Below the pieces are notes generated by a model. It saw only the letters and a list, made by a program, of their open reading frames with translations. It was not told where the DNA came from and searched no databases. Source: Thermodesulfomicrobium sp. WS (GTDB lineage: Bacteria; Desulfobacterota; Desulfovibrionia; Desulfovibrionales; Desulfomicrobiaceae). From it: a stretch of 64,000 nt of DNA. The DNA is taken from assembly GCF_027925145.1 (NCBI RefSeq), contig NZ_AP027130.1, positions 1,054,001 to 1,118,000 on the forward strand, read 5' to 3'. Positions 35,602-45,027 of the stretch are shown one piece after another. The position numbers were made by a program, and so were the translations under genes. The number at the start of each line of letters is the position of its first letter. Within the stretch, counting starts at the first letter, position 1.

Positions 35602-35708
35602 ATTATTTTCTCGTGTCCAGATTCAACACTTTTTAAAATTGGAGTTAGGAATCATGAGCGACTTCACGGAGGCAATCCAACAATTAATTCGCAATCACGC
35701 ATAAAGGT

Positions 35709-38558
35709 TCACGTTGCGGAAGCAATCTCAAGATAGACTTTTGCTAGATCATGACGGCATTTGGATTTCATTCTTTTGGACTGAGTCATAAGCCAGTCAC
35801 GTCGGGTATTCCTTGCTTCGTCGGTCTGCCAAGAAGATTTACCCGGATTCGCACATCTCAACTCTCCTCCACGGGAAATCAACCACTTTGCCGCATTCAC
35901 ATAGCAAGTATCGTCAACAGTTCCCGCCATGGCCCTGTTCCTGAGTGCCTCAACACCTCTCCATGCCCCCTCTCTGCCGCCCCTGCAGTGATCATACCCA
36001 TGGTCCTGGTGTACTGCCGTGATGAAGGCTGTTCCGTCAATGATCGGAATTTCGTCTTCAAAAGGTCTTTTTACTAGCCAGTTGTCCCAGGCCGTGCGTC
36101 CCAGGGCGAAGGGGGGCATACCACGCCAAAGGCCGCGGGGGTGGATGAAGTAGTCCAGGCCTGTTTCGGGGTGCAGGAAGCCATTTTCCTGGATATCTTT
36201 GCTGAGCGTCTCCATCCACTCAGGTGAATGGAAATCAATCTCCTCCCAGACAGGCAAGTCCCATCTCCGGCCGATGACCAAAAATTCGGGAAACTGCTCG
36301 ACCACTTTTTGAGCAGCTGCCTGGAAGTTATTCATCAGGATGATGTCGGCGTTGACATAGGCCAGGATGTCGTTTTCTGCTGCGTCCCATGCCTTTCTGA
36401 AGATATCATCTACCAGAGGCGTGCCGAATTCGTTGGTGGCAATATCCGGGATATGCCGTGCTCCCACCTCCAGGGCCATTTCCCGGACCCCAAAATCATT
36501 GCCCATCAGGATGATCTCCGGCTTCGGGTCAAGGCAGGCCCAGCTGCGAATGGCGTTTTTCTGAATTACGGCCTCGTGTCCCTTGAACGCCTTGGGCACG
36601 GCAAATATGGTCAGGCCCTTGCGGCCGGTCATCCGGACCTTGGGGCGGCCCACCCTCTGTTCCAGGTCATCCGCCAGACGATTGGCGCGCCAGCCCTCTT
36701 TGCCTCCCTGCCGGGCCAGTTGCGCCAATTTATACGCGTCATCTAGTTGCCCGAGCCGGGCCTGGCACACAGCCAGGGCAAAGCAAGCGGACTGGCTGGG
36801 TTCCTTGTTGATCAGGTCGACCAGGATTCGGACGCATTCCTGGAGTTGCCCTTGCTGATAAAGCCTGGCCACCTTGGGCAGGATGTGGGAGGCTAGGGGT
36901 TCATTGGCTCTCAATGCCAGGGGGTTGTATTCGATAACGCCGTATTCTCGTTCATTATGGTCACACCGGGCTGGCTGTTGATTATTATGCTGTTCTTTGT
37001 CCCAGGGAAACCATACATGCTTGCCCCCAGGAACAAAACCGAGATCAATGCCGCGGGAGTTGACGAACTCCATCAGCGGCCAAACCTCTCGAAATCCCAT
37101 GAAGGAGCCCCCCTTGTGATACGGGGCGTAGTGACCCGTGAAGCACTGGAGCTCATCGATTTGGCCGAGGAGGAACTTGTCGAAATATTCTTCCACATTG
37201 TTCGGCCCAAGCCGCTCCTGGGAAAACCAGATGTCGTCAACAACCACAAGGCTGTCTTTGGGTAGGTGGGGGAGCGCGTTTTTCAGCACGTGCCGCATGA
37301 TGGGAACATTGGCCAGGTCGTGGGCGTCAACGAAAAACAGGACGCGATCCCTGTCGGACCAGAGGGTCTTGAAATCCATGGATAGGATGTTCTGCTCATG
37401 GAAGGTGATGCGGGATGTAACCACCGGGAAGTGCTCATTGGCTTTCCAAAAAGCTTTGAATGAGAGATCCACGGCGTGTATTCGAGCATTGGGCACGGCC
37501 AATGTCCATGCCCTGGTGGACATGCCGCAGAGAGTGCCGAGTTCGACGATGATCGTGGGGGCGACTCCCCGGGCAAGCGCGGTCAAGGACTCCAAAGATT
37601 CGGCTGATTGATCGCGATAGTAGAGCCTGTTCTCAATGATGGAAATGAGGCTTATCCAATGGGAATACGGCAATGGTGCAGGAATGCTTCCGATAGGCTT
37701 TGAAATCGAACTTTTCAAAGTCATGTCTGGCGTGGTTCCAGGGTAGTTCATTTCGACAGGGTCGATGCTTTCAGCCTTGGTGTCCGATTTCTTCGGGATC
37801 TGTCCATTATTTTTTTTGTAGAAGAAGGCATCACTTTCGGATATTTTTCTAAACTCATACCCCCAAGACGTAAGTAATTTAACAATTTCATCGGTATGAT
37901 ATCCGAATTGGGCGGTATTTCGTTCATCGAATTCTAGTAGAATCCGGGGAAAAGTGCTGCGTATAAGCTCCTCGCCGCCAAGCAAAACCGGCAATTCACA
38001 ACCCTCTGTATCGATTTTTATCAGATCAACGTGAGAAATTTTTTTCCATTTTGCAACGTTGTCTAACGTATCCATCGGAACTGATATTTCATGCCAACTC
38101 CCAAATCGTTGCGGTAGCCCAATGCATGACAGCCCAGAATCCGTCCCCGTTGTAGGGATTTTAAGTTTCACCGTACCAGTTCTGTCGGAAAGCGCTATAG
38201 GAATTGTCTGAATATTATTCTGTAGTGCATTGAGTGCAATGTTGTTTTTTAATATCCGGTAAGCTTCAGGGTTTGGTTCAAAGGCGTAACCTTTTATCGA
38301 TCTGTTAAGTACTGGAAGCAGGCAATAGAGGCCCGTATTCGCTCCGATGTCGAGTATGACTGGGCTTTTAATACTTTTAGCCTGATCATAAAAGAACTTT
38401 AGCGTTTCGGGATCCCATGGTCGAGGCATGCCTGTGTCAGGATCCTTGCCTTGCCATGCCCCTCCTATTTTGGTGGCAGTTAGATCGATTTTCACTTTTG
38501 CACCTAATAACAAATGCGCTTCGATTATTTGTATCTGTGGATGAGTCGAAGTTTGCAT
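35709..38558 (-). CDS. 949-residue fusion: FkbM methyltransferase, second methyltransferase-like domain, TPR, transferase-like domain
   Basis: Residues 60-250 form an FkbM-type methyltransferase (VILDIGANTGLYCLLPVL, GYAFEPNPEAYRILKNNIAL, VDLIKIDTEGCELPVLLGG). About 300-510 is a cephalosporin-hydroxylase/class I methyltransferase-like domain (IIVELGTLCGMSTRAW, VLFFVDAHDLANVP, DSLVVVDDIWFSQE). About 570-640 is TPR-like. From about 655 a GT-A-like domain appears (FAVPKAFKGHEAVIQKNAIR, NDILAYVNADIILMNNF, DGTAFITAVHQDHGYDH). Such four-part proteins occur in surface-glycan islands of Deltaproteobacteria. The likely role is sugar O-methylation plus transfer, which is inference. No export signal seen. 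Confidence 0.75.
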   Translation of the reverse strand: MQTSTHPQIQIIEAHLLLGAKVKIDLTATKIGGAWQGKDPDTGMPRPWDPETLKFFYDQAKSIKSPVILDIGANTGLYCLLPVLNRSIKGYAFEPNPEAYRILKNNIALNALQNNIQTIPIALSDRTGTVKLKIPTTGTDSGLSCIGLPQRFGSWHEISVPMDTLDNVAKWKKISHVDLIKIDTEGCELPVLLGGEELIRSTFPRILLEFDERNTAQFGYHTDEIVKLLTSWGYEFRKISESDAFFYKKNNGQIPKKSDTKAESIDPVEMNYPGTTPDMTLKSSISKPIGSIPAPLPYSHWISLISIIENRLYYRDQSAESLESLTALARGVAPTIIVELGTLCGMSTRAWTLAVPNARIHAVDLSFKAFWKANEHFPVVTSRITFHEQNILSMDFKTLWSDRDRVLFFVDAHDLANVPIMRHVLKNALPHLPKDSLVVVDDIWFSQERLGPNNVEEYFDKFLLGQIDELQCFTGHYAPYHKGGSFMGFREVWPLMEFVNSRGIDLGFVPGGKHVWFPWDKEQHNNQQPARCDHNEREYGVIEYNPLALRANEPLASHILPKVARLYQQGQLQECVRILVDLINKEPSQSACFALAVCQARLGQLDDAYKLAQLARQGGKEGWRANRLADDLEQRVGRPKVRMTGRKGLTIFAVPKAFKGHEAVIQKNAIRSWACLDPKPEIILMGNDFGVREMALEVGARHIPDIATNEFGTPLVDDIFRKAWDAAENDILAYVNADIILMNNFQAAAQKVVEQFPEFLVIGRRWDLPVWEEIDFHSPEWMETLSKDIQENGFLHPETGLDYFIHPRGLWRGMPPFALGRTAWDNWLVKRPFEDEIPIIDGTAFITAVHQDHGYDHCRGGREGAWRGVEALRNRAMAGTVDDTCYVNAAKWLISRGGELRCANPGKSSWQTDEARNTRRDWLMTQSKRMKSKCRHDLAKVYLEIASAT

Positions 38559-38596
38559 GATAGCGTGCTCCGTGTGACGTAGTGATTGAATGAAGA

Positions 38597-39445
38597 TTAT
38601 TCTTTGTCAAGCTTTGCATTTATACACATGTGCCAGCCAGCTGTTTTTTCCAATATGCGGAATACAAGTTTTGGCAGAACGGCGAAGTACCAGACTTTTT
38701 TATATTTATGTTGTTTGTACTGCTGAATAGAGTATGGAAATATATGGTCCACAATTATTCTTGTGACTGTAAACCCATGCAAGAGATCCTTCACGCTCTT
38801 GCGTGAGTAGGTATAGGTCACTGGGCATCCGGTTTGAGCCTCGGAGTATTTGGCCACCAGCTCATCAAGCTTCCAGAATGCGCCCTTGCCATATTTCAAC
38901 AATATCCACAGTACCTTCCATGAGTATCGGTTGTAGACCATTATTTTGAGTTCGCTTTGCGAGCCCATGTACTTGTGGATTTCACGGATCACGTTTTCGG
39001 GATGGGGCGTATGGTGGATGACGCCGAAGGAATAGACGAGGTCGTAGGTCTCTACTGGTACGTATTCGGAGAGGCGTTCGGCGTTGGCCTGGATAAAGGT
39101 GATGCTGCTCTGCAGTCCGAGGACTTCGGCCCGTTTGCGCGCCACTTGTAACGATTCGTCCGACAGATCCACCGCCGTCACCATGGCCCCGGCCCGGGCG
39201 AAGTTCATGGTGTCCGTGCCGATGCCGCAGCCGATCTCCAGCACCTTTTTGCCCTTCCAGCGTTCGAATTCCGCGAAGCGTGGAATGTGCGGCTCGACAA
39301 AATACTTTCTGGATTCCACTTCATCGAAATATTCCCGAGTCCCCAAAGGCTTGGTGGAGTGCCGGATATTGCAGGGTCGGGCATTCCAGTAGGCGCGGAC
39401 GTCTTCAATGCTTTTTCCCGCGAATTGGCGCAAAGCAGATTCCAT
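38597..39445 (-). CDS. Class I SAM-dependent methyltransferase
   Basis: This is a 282-residue methyltransferase. Motif I is VLEIGCGIGTDTMNFARAG, followed by the acidic VTAVDLSDESLQVARKRA loop. Motif III is YDLVYSFGVIHHTPHPENVI. The first 60 residues and last 100 or so are specific to this subgroup. The ATG at 39445 directly follows the stop of the upstream dehydrogenase, and AGGAGGAACATAA provides the ribosome site, so the two are coupled. It probably methylates a sugar or sugar-nucleotide of this glycan cluster; substrate unknown. Confidence 0.85.
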   Translation of the reverse strand: MESALRQFAGKSIEDVRAYWNARPCNIRHSTKPLGTREYFDEVESRKYFVEPHIPRFAEFERWKGKKVLEIGCGIGTDTMNFARAGAMVTAVDLSDESLQVARKRAEVLGLQSSITFIQANAERLSEYVPVETYDLVYSFGVIHHTPHPENVIREIHKYMGSQSELKIMVYNRYSWKVLWILLKYGKGAFWKLDELVAKYSEAQTGCPVTYTYSRKSVKDLLHGFTVTRIIVDHIFPYSIQQYKQHKYKKVWYFAVLPKLVFRILEKTAGWHMCINAKLDKE

Positions 39446-40777
39446 TTATGTTCCTCCTAAATCCGTGGCTCCCAGGCCCAAGGCCAGATACGAGAACCGA
39501 TGAAGAAGCGTTCCTCGTGCAATACGCCAGCAATCTAGTAGCCAAGGGTCCGGACCTGCCGCCTGCTCTAGACGCGACCAATCCAGAGATGCGTATTCCG
39601 GCCATTGCGTCATCATGGCCACGATTCTGGCACCTTCGACTGCCTGATATGGTGACGCGCAAAGCTTGCCAAGCTCGGCCAGTTCCTGACTGGAAAGCTT
39701 CACGGCCAAGGGATCGTGCAGTCGCAGTACATAACCGACCTCTGCCAGGCGATGGGCCAAAATGACTGCCGGCGATTCCTCGACAATATGGGTGCCCGGC
39801 TTGTAGGCTAGCCCCAGCAGGGCCACGGGCCCTGGCTGGGCCACAAGTTTCGTGATTGTGGCGAACAGACGGTCGACAACATCGTCATTGACCTGTGTTA
39901 CGGCGGGGCTCAAACGTAGGGCAAGGCCTTTGGATGCGGCATAGTGTTGTAGGGCTCTGTTGTCCCGGGGGAAGCATGGTCCGCCGAAACCCAGCCCCCC
40001 CTTGAGGTATTTCGGGCCGATGCGGCTGTCTGCGCCAAGAGCGGCGGTCACCGTATCCACATCTGCTCCTGGAGTTGCGCCACAAAGCGCGGCCAGCTCA
40101 TTGGCAAAGCTGATCTTCATGGTCACGAAGCAATTCAAGGAGATCTTGGCGATTTCCGCATTGATCAGGTTCATGACCGCGTATTGAGGTGAACTCTCGA
40201 CCATGGATGCGTACAGATCGCGGACTGTGTTTCCGGAATATACATCCGATGCGCCGATCAAGACCATGTCCGGATGCAGGAAATCACGAATCACGGAACC
40301 CAGGGAAATAAATTCCGGGTTGTAGACCAGTCCGAAATCCTTGCCGCAGGTTTTTCCGGTCAGGCCCTCCAAGAGGGGACGAAAAACCCTATCGCAAGTG
40401 CCGGGCATGACTGTGGAGACAATATCTATGATGTGAAAGCCGTCCTTTTCCTTGAGCGTCGGCCCCAGCTCCTTCAGGACAGCTTCAAGATAGACGTTGG
40501 AAAAAGCGCCGTCCGAGTTGCTGGGCGTGGGGACGATGATCAGTGTCACCTCTGCTTCATGGATGGCTTTGGCGTAGTCCGTCGTGAAAATCATGTTCGC
40601 CTGGGCAGTATCTAGCAGTTCAGGTAGTCCGGATTCCGCAATGGGACATGTGCCGGCATGGAGTTCGGCAATGTGGCCGGGATTGTTGTCCACTCCGACA
40701 ACCCGGTGCCCTTTCGCGGCAAAACAGGCCGCCGTACACAGCCCGAGTTTTCCAAGACCAATGACCGAGATGTTCAT
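39446..40777 (-). CDS. Nucleotide-sugar dehydrogenase (UDP-glucose/GDP-mannose dehydrogenase family)
   Basis: This is a 443-residue NAD-dependent four-electron dehydrogenase that turns a nucleotide hexose into its uronic acid. NISVIGLGKLGLCTAACFA holds the NAD fold, IIVPTPSNSDGAFSNVYLE follows, then VYNPEFISLGSVIRDFLHPD. The catalytic cysteine is in GGLGFGGPCFPRDNRAL, and LLGLAYKPGTHIVEESPA marks the UDP-binding domain. The ATG at 40777 gives the normal N-terminus; a GTG three codons earlier is possible. It is upstream of and coupled to the methyltransferase gene. UDP-glucose versus UDP-GlcNAc/ManNAc or GDP-mannose specificity is not decided. Confidence 0.9.
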   Translation of the reverse strand: MNISVIGLGKLGLCTAACFAAKGHRVVGVDNNPGHIAELHAGTCPIAESGLPELLDTAQANMIFTTDYAKAIHEAEVTLIIVPTPSNSDGAFSNVYLEAVLKELGPTLKEKDGFHIIDIVSTVMPGTCDRVFRPLLEGLTGKTCGKDFGLVYNPEFISLGSVIRDFLHPDMVLIGASDVYSGNTVRDLYASMVESSPQYAVMNLINAEIAKISLNCFVTMKISFANELAALCGATPGADVDTVTAALGADSRIGPKYLKGGLGFGGPCFPRDNRALQHYAASKGLALRLSPAVTQVNDDVVDRLFATITKLVAQPGPVALLGLAYKPGTHIVEESPAVILAHRLAEVGYVLRLHDPLAVKLSSQELAELGKLCASPYQAVEGARIVAMMTQWPEYASLDWSRLEQAAGPDPWLLDCWRIARGTLLHRFSYLALGLGATDLGGT

Positions 40778-40836
40778 GAAATACACTGCCCCGTATGTTA
40801 AAAAGTTCTGATAAAATGGAGGATTATCAGATCCTT

Positions 40837-42069
40837 CTAGATGAATTTGTAGGTCATACTGTCATTCAGGATGACCTGCTCGTAGATCTGGTTGTGTGGC
40901 TGATATGTGCAGCGCGGACATTCTGTCTCCACATCAACGAGATCGTGAATCCTCCAGTGATCCTTGTTACCCCAGACCTGGTCGATCCTGGAAACATCCT
41001 CGCAATCCGTCAGCAGCTCCAGCTTGCTGTCTCCCCTGCGGTCGCAACACAAGCTCATGACGTAACTGTCCGCGGGTGAATCTTTGCGGGAGGGGGGAGA
41101 GATGACTGCGGTCATGAACACGGCATGGCACTTGTGGAAACAGTTTGATCGCTCGAACTGATCGTTGAACTTGTGGGTAATGCCGTAGACGCCGAAGGTG
41201 TCGTCATCCAGTTCCTGGGCCTTGGCCAACTGCTCATTGAACAGGGCCACGTCGTCATCGGAAAAGCGGATTTTCTCGTTGGTTCCAATCTTGTCCCAGG
41301 GGGTTCCTGCAGGGCGGATATGGATATTCTTACAGCCGATCTCCTTGGCCAGCTTGGCCGCCTCAAAGAGCTCGCCGATATTGTCCTTGTAGAGGAGATA
41401 TTTGAAGCTGACCCCATAGGAGGGATGCTTCATGCCCAACTTGGTGTTGTGCCGTCTGGAATAGTCCGTCAGCAGGGCGATATTCTCGATGACCTTTTCG
41501 AACACCTGTTTGTTCGGGTTCAGCCCCTTCAAGGCATGAAACGTCTTGGACGACCCGGCATCCACGGATACCCCCACCCAGGTGCATTGAGACAGGGGAT
41601 CAATAGCATCCATGATCTGCGACCCATTGGTGACGATCCCAACCTCGACGCCATTGGAAATCACTTTGTCGATGAACGCAGGTGTCTCCGGATTAAGCAG
41701 TGGCTCTCCGCCTCCGGCAATGCAGATGGCCTTGACTCCACAATTATCAAAATGTCTCTCTCCCCAGCGGGGCAGAAAATCGGCAAGTTCCGAGAGCACT
41801 TTCCCGGAAAGCTTGCAATTGCGGTGCGTGCGGATATATTCGGCATTGCACCATACGCAATTGAAATTGCAGATATTGGTGGGATCAACCGTGATCAGGA
41901 CAGGAGGGGGAATAGGCCGGCCTCGCTTGATCTGCCGCCACCGTTCCACATGGACCAACAGTTTGTAGCTGTTAAACGGATTCCACCGCTTCTGCGCGGT
42001 CCACTCCTTAATCTTGCAGGGCTGGGACTTTTTCACGAAGTCTAGGATGTTAGGTGCTGATTGGAGCAT
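40837..42069 (-). CDS. Radical SAM/SPASM protein
   Basis: This protein has 410 residues from the ATG at 42069; a GTG four codons upstream is an alternative. ITVDPTNICNFNCVWCNAEY carries the C-x3-C-x2-C cluster motif, followed by a KAICIAGGGEPLLNPE segment. The C-terminus has cysteines (FHKCHAVFMTAVIS, LCCDRRGD, ETECPRCTY) arranged like a SPASM or twitch auxiliary-cluster domain. Radical SAM proteins of this form occur in polysaccharide and aminoglycoside-like loci (epimerases, dehydratases), but also in peptide modification, so no substrate is assigned. It is the most upstream intact gene of the 34.4-42.1 kb block. Confidence 0.85.
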   Translation of the reverse strand: MLQSAPNILDFVKKSQPCKIKEWTAQKRWNPFNSYKLLVHVERWRQIKRGRPIPPPVLITVDPTNICNFNCVWCNAEYIRTHRNCKLSGKVLSELADFLPRWGERHFDNCGVKAICIAGGGEPLLNPETPAFIDKVISNGVEVGIVTNGSQIMDAIDPLSQCTWVGVSVDAGSSKTFHALKGLNPNKQVFEKVIENIALLTDYSRRHNTKLGMKHPSYGVSFKYLLYKDNIGELFEAAKLAKEIGCKNIHIRPAGTPWDKIGTNEKIRFSDDDVALFNEQLAKAQELDDDTFGVYGITHKFNDQFERSNCFHKCHAVFMTAVISPPSRKDSPADSYVMSLCCDRRGDSKLELLTDCEDVSRIDQVWGNKDHWRIHDLVDVETECPRCTYQPHNQIYEQVILNDSMTYKFI

Positions 42070-42162
42070 GTTGAGCCTCACAGGGTTGTCTTGTCATAGG
42101 CGCATGCAGTTTATGATCACGTAGAAATAACCCTTTCTTGAGCTCTTGACATGATGGGATCG

Positions 42163-42174
42163 GTCCAGTTTGTT
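42163..42174. repeat. IS-end-like motif, copy 2
   Basis: GTCCAGTTTGTT matches the motif at 34408-34419 at 11 of 12 positions in the same orientation. The two copies bracket the 34.4-42.1 kb gene block. Chance similarity cannot be excluded at this length. Confidence 0.3.
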
Positions 42175-42630
42175 GAATTTTCAATCCGTTGCGGGTCAAA
42201 CGCGACATGTGAACCTAATAAATCCATTTCGCCTGTATCGTTTTTTGGTAAGTTCCGCTATTTTACCAGTTTTTGCGTGTGACGCAATTTGGCTAGGTGG
42301 CACACAGTCATTTCTCCCTATGCTCACACCGTGCCCCGCCCCAGCACAGAACAACATTTTGACATCCCTGGGCGGCGATCGAAACTGGCAGATATACTTG
42401 ATCATTTTTAGGGCATGGATTGCCTGGTTTGAGGTTTTTCAATAATTTTTGCAAATTTCGGGCCGAAATGAGTTGCTCTCGGTTGCCCAAAATACATTTC
42501 TCAAACTGCTTTTGTTTGTGCAGAAGCGGATTATCCAGGGCACCCTGGATCCGTGAAGTTGTTGTATTGGTAACAAGGTGAATAAGGCCTTCTTGCGCAT
42601 GGGAATGCTTGTCCACAATATGTGCTCAAG

Positions 42631-42789
42631 GTCATTTCCCAGGATACGGTCATGGAGATGGCTCTGGGATTGAAGAAAGCCGCTCGGCGCAGGATCAAGA
42701 CGGCGATGATTTCCGTGATCTTGATGTCATGCCAGTTGGTTAGTCACGCTCGGGGATTGGTCGTGCAGCTGGGGGATTCTGATGCCTAG
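42631..42789 (+). pseudogene. Possible transposase C-terminal remnant
   Basis: A 52-codon open stretch ending in TAG at 42787-42789 encodes MEMALGLKKAARRRIKTAMI and later VSHARGLVVQLGDSDA. The arginine/alanine-rich helix followed by a HAR-x-LV-x-L ending resembles the C-terminal end of IS1380/IS4-type transposases. No upstream part of such a gene is found, so this would be a decayed fragment. The call rests on resemblance only. Confidence 0.35.
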
Positions 42790-42887
42790 CATCGCTGTTT
42801 TGGTGGGTTGTTTCAACGGCTCAATCTAGGGTAGCTCCAGCAATATAGAAATTTTGATCAGCAAAGTTGTCTTGGTATTTCATTGAG

Positions 42888-43853
42888 TTACCCCCGCCAC
42901 GCCCCTTGATGGGTCACGAACCACGCGTAGGTCTTTTGGAGTCCTTCCTCAAAGCCAATGACAGGACGCCAGCCTAGGGCGGTGATGCGCGAAATATCGA
43001 GGAGTTTGCGCGGGGTGCCGTCTGGCTTGGAGGTGTCAAAAATCAGACGGCCATCAAATCCGGTGATGCGGGCCAGCATTTGCGCCAACTCCTGGATGGG
43101 GCAATCTTTGCCGGTCCCCACGTTGAGATGGCATTTTCCGGGCGGGATATGGGCCTGCCAGGTGGCTGCCGGCAGTTCCATGACAAAGCGGCAGGCGGCG
43201 GCCAGGTCGTCCACGTGGAGAAATTCCCGTCGCGGGGTCCCGCTTCCCCAGATGGTCACCGTGGGGGTTCCGGCGCGTGCGGCCTCGTGGAAGCGGCGCA
43301 TGAGGGCGGGGATGACGTGGGCGTCTTGGGGATGGAAATTGTCTCCTGGCCCGTAGAGGTTGGTGGGCATGAGGCAGCGGTAATCCCGGCCGTACTGACG
43401 GTTATAGCTTTCGCAGAGCGTGATGCCTGCGATCTTGGCCACGGCGTAGGGTTCGTTGGTGGCTTCCAGGGGGCCGGAGAGGAGCGCTTCTTCGGGGATG
43501 GGTTGGGGGGCGAACTTCGGGTAGATGCACGAAGATCCCAAAAAAAGGAGCTGTTGCACGTCGGCCATGTGGGCGGCATGGATGACGTTGCATTGGATCA
43601 TCAGATTTTCATAGATGAACTGTGCCGGGTACGTACTATTGGCGAGGATGCCTCCCACCTTGGCTGCAGCGAGATAGATCTGGTCAATGCGCTCGTGGGC
43701 AAAAAAGGCGCGGACTGCATGCTGGTCTGTAAGATCGAGCTCGGCATGGGTGCGGGTGATGATCTCGCAATCTCCATGGGACTCAAGCTCGCGAACGATG
43801 GCTGCGCCGACCATCCCCCGATGTCCGGCTACGTAGATGCGTTGGCTACTCAT
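42888..43853 (-). CDS. fcl: GDP-L-fucose synthase
   Basis: Fcl/WcaG (321 residues from ATG 43853) is the NADPH-dependent epimerase-reductase that converts GDP-4-keto-6-deoxymannose to GDP-L-fucose. The NADPH motif is [13 protein letters not shown], followed by [20 protein letters not shown] and the [15 protein letters not shown] block. The catalytic Y-x3-K is in [12 protein letters not shown], and [20 protein letters not shown] is typical of Fcl. Longer in-frame extension upstream lies over gmd. It overlaps gmd by 8 bases. GC-rich, like the core genome. Its product implies fucose or a derivative in the glycan. Confidence 0.95.
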   Translation of the reverse strand: MSSQRIYVAGHRGMVGAAIVRELESHGDCEIITRTHAELDLTDQHAVRAFFAHERIDQIYLAAAKVGGILANSTYPAQFIYENLMIQCNVIHAAHMADVQQLLFLGSSCIYPKFAPQPIPEEALLSGPLEATNEPYAVAKIAGITLCESYNRQYGRDYRCLMPTNLYGPGDNFHPQDAHVIPALMRRFHEAARAGTPTVTIWGSGTPRREFLHVDDLAAACRFVMELPAATWQAHIPPGKCHLNVGTGKDCPIQELAQMLARITGFDGRLIFDTSKPDGTPRKLLDISRITALGWRPVIGFEEGLQKTYAWFVTHQGAWRG

Positions 43854-44973
43854 GGCGGCAGAACACCTGAAAACCTGAATCCATGCACAGTTTGTCCTTG
43901 AGGGCGAGCTCCAGATCCGCCTGCACCATCTCGGTGACCAATTCCTCGAAGGAGATTTGCGGGGTCCAGCCGAGTTGCTCTTTGGCCTTGGAAGGGTCGC
44001 CGAGCAGGGTATCCACCTCGGTGGGCCGGAAATAGCGTGGATCCACGGCCACCACACAAGTCCCTACGGCGGGACGGAGCCCGTGCCATGGGGCATCGAT
44101 GGGGTGCAGGCGGGCGATGATGCCTTGCTCGTCGATACCGCTTCCTTGCCAGTGAATCTCCATGCCCAATACCGCAAAGGCCCGTTCTGCGAACTCCCGC
44201 ACCGAGTGCTGCTCTCCAGTGGCGATGATGTAGTCGTCGGGCTGTTCTTGCTGGAGCATCATCCATTGCATGCGCACGAAGTCTTTGGCGTGCCCCCAGT
44301 CGCGACGGGCATCGAGGTTCCCCAAATAGAGACAGTCTTGCAGCCCCAAGGCGATGCGGGTGGCGGCGCGGGTGATTTTGCGGGTGACGAAGGTTTCGCC
44401 GCGGATGGGGGACTCGTGGTTGAAGAGGATGCCGTTGACGGCATACATGCCATAGGCCTCGCGGTAATTGACGGTGATCCAGTAGGCGTAGAGCTTGGCC
44501 ACACCGTAGGGGCTGCGCGGATAGAACGGGGTGGTTTCCGTTTGCGGGGTCTGGCGCACCTTGCCAAAGAGCTCGCTGGTGGACGCCTGGTAGAAGCGGG
44601 TGTGGTCCTTGAGATTCAGGATGCGCAGCGCTTCCAGCAGTCGGAGGGTACCCAGCGCATCGGCATTGGCCGTGTATTCCGGGGTCTCGAAGGATACCTG
44701 GACGTGCGACTGGGCACCGAGGTTGTAGATTTCGTGCGGTTGGACCTCTTGAATGACGCGGATGAGGTTGGTGGCGTCGGTGAGGTCGCCGTAGTGGAGG
44801 ATGAAGCGGCGATCCGGGGCGTGGGGGTCCTGGTAGAGATGGTCCACGCGGTCGGTGTTGAAGAGGGATGCCCGGCGCTTGATGCCGTGGACCTCGTAGC
44901 CTTTTTCCAGCAAAAACTCGGCGAGATAGGCGCCGTCTTGGCCGGTGATGCCGGTGATGAGTGCTCGTTTCAT
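43846..44973 (-). CDS. gmd: GDP-mannose 4,6-dehydratase
   Basis: Gmd (375 residues) makes GDP-4-keto-6-deoxy-D-mannose, the Fcl substrate. [19 protein letters not shown] carries the NADP-binding motif. [32 protein letters not shown] and [19 protein letters not shown] are family hallmarks, and [20 protein letters not shown] holds the catalytic Y-x3-K. An AAGGAAGGGATC site precedes the ATG. With fcl it forms a two-gene GDP-fucose unit; no manA/manB/manC for GDP-mannose supply is in the window. Confidence 0.97.
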   Translation of the reverse strand: MKRALITGITGQDGAYLAEFLLEKGYEVHGIKRRASLFNTDRVDHLYQDPHAPDRRFILHYGDLTDATNLIRVIQEVQPHEIYNLGAQSHVQVSFETPEYTANADALGTLRLLEALRILNLKDHTRFYQASTSELFGKVRQTPQTETTPFYPRSPYGVAKLYAYWITVNYREAYGMYAVNGILFNHESPIRGETFVTRKITRAATRIALGLQDCLYLGNLDARRDWGHAKDFVRMQWMMLQQEQPDDYIIATGEQHSVREFAERAFAVLGMEIHWQGSGIDEQGIIARLHPIDAPWHGLRPAVGTCVVAVDPRYFRPTEVDTLLGDPSKAKEQLGWTPQISFEELVTEMVQADLELALKDKLCMDSGFQVFCRHE

Positions 44974-45027
44974 GATCCCTTCCTTAGGTTCGCAGCCCTC
45001 TCTGCAAATGGCGAGCCACGTTCAGGG

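Larger units (their letters stand above)
42070..42887. other. Gene-poor, decayed intergenic stretch
   Basis: About 800 bases separate the radical SAM gene from fcl. No intact gene is supported on either strand. The part at 42082-42200 could hold the promoter of the minus-strand block (a TTGACC-like hexamer about 110 bases before the radical SAM start), but no convincing partner hexamer is seen. One IS-end-like motif lies at 42163 and a transposase-like reading frame at 42631-42789. The rest looks like degenerate mobile DNA. Confidence 0.6.

Noticed and set aside
42308-42616. A 102-codon minus-strand frame in the decayed region
   Set aside because: No recognisable family, no ribosome site, surrounded by degenerate sequence. 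Kept only as part of the non-coding stretch.
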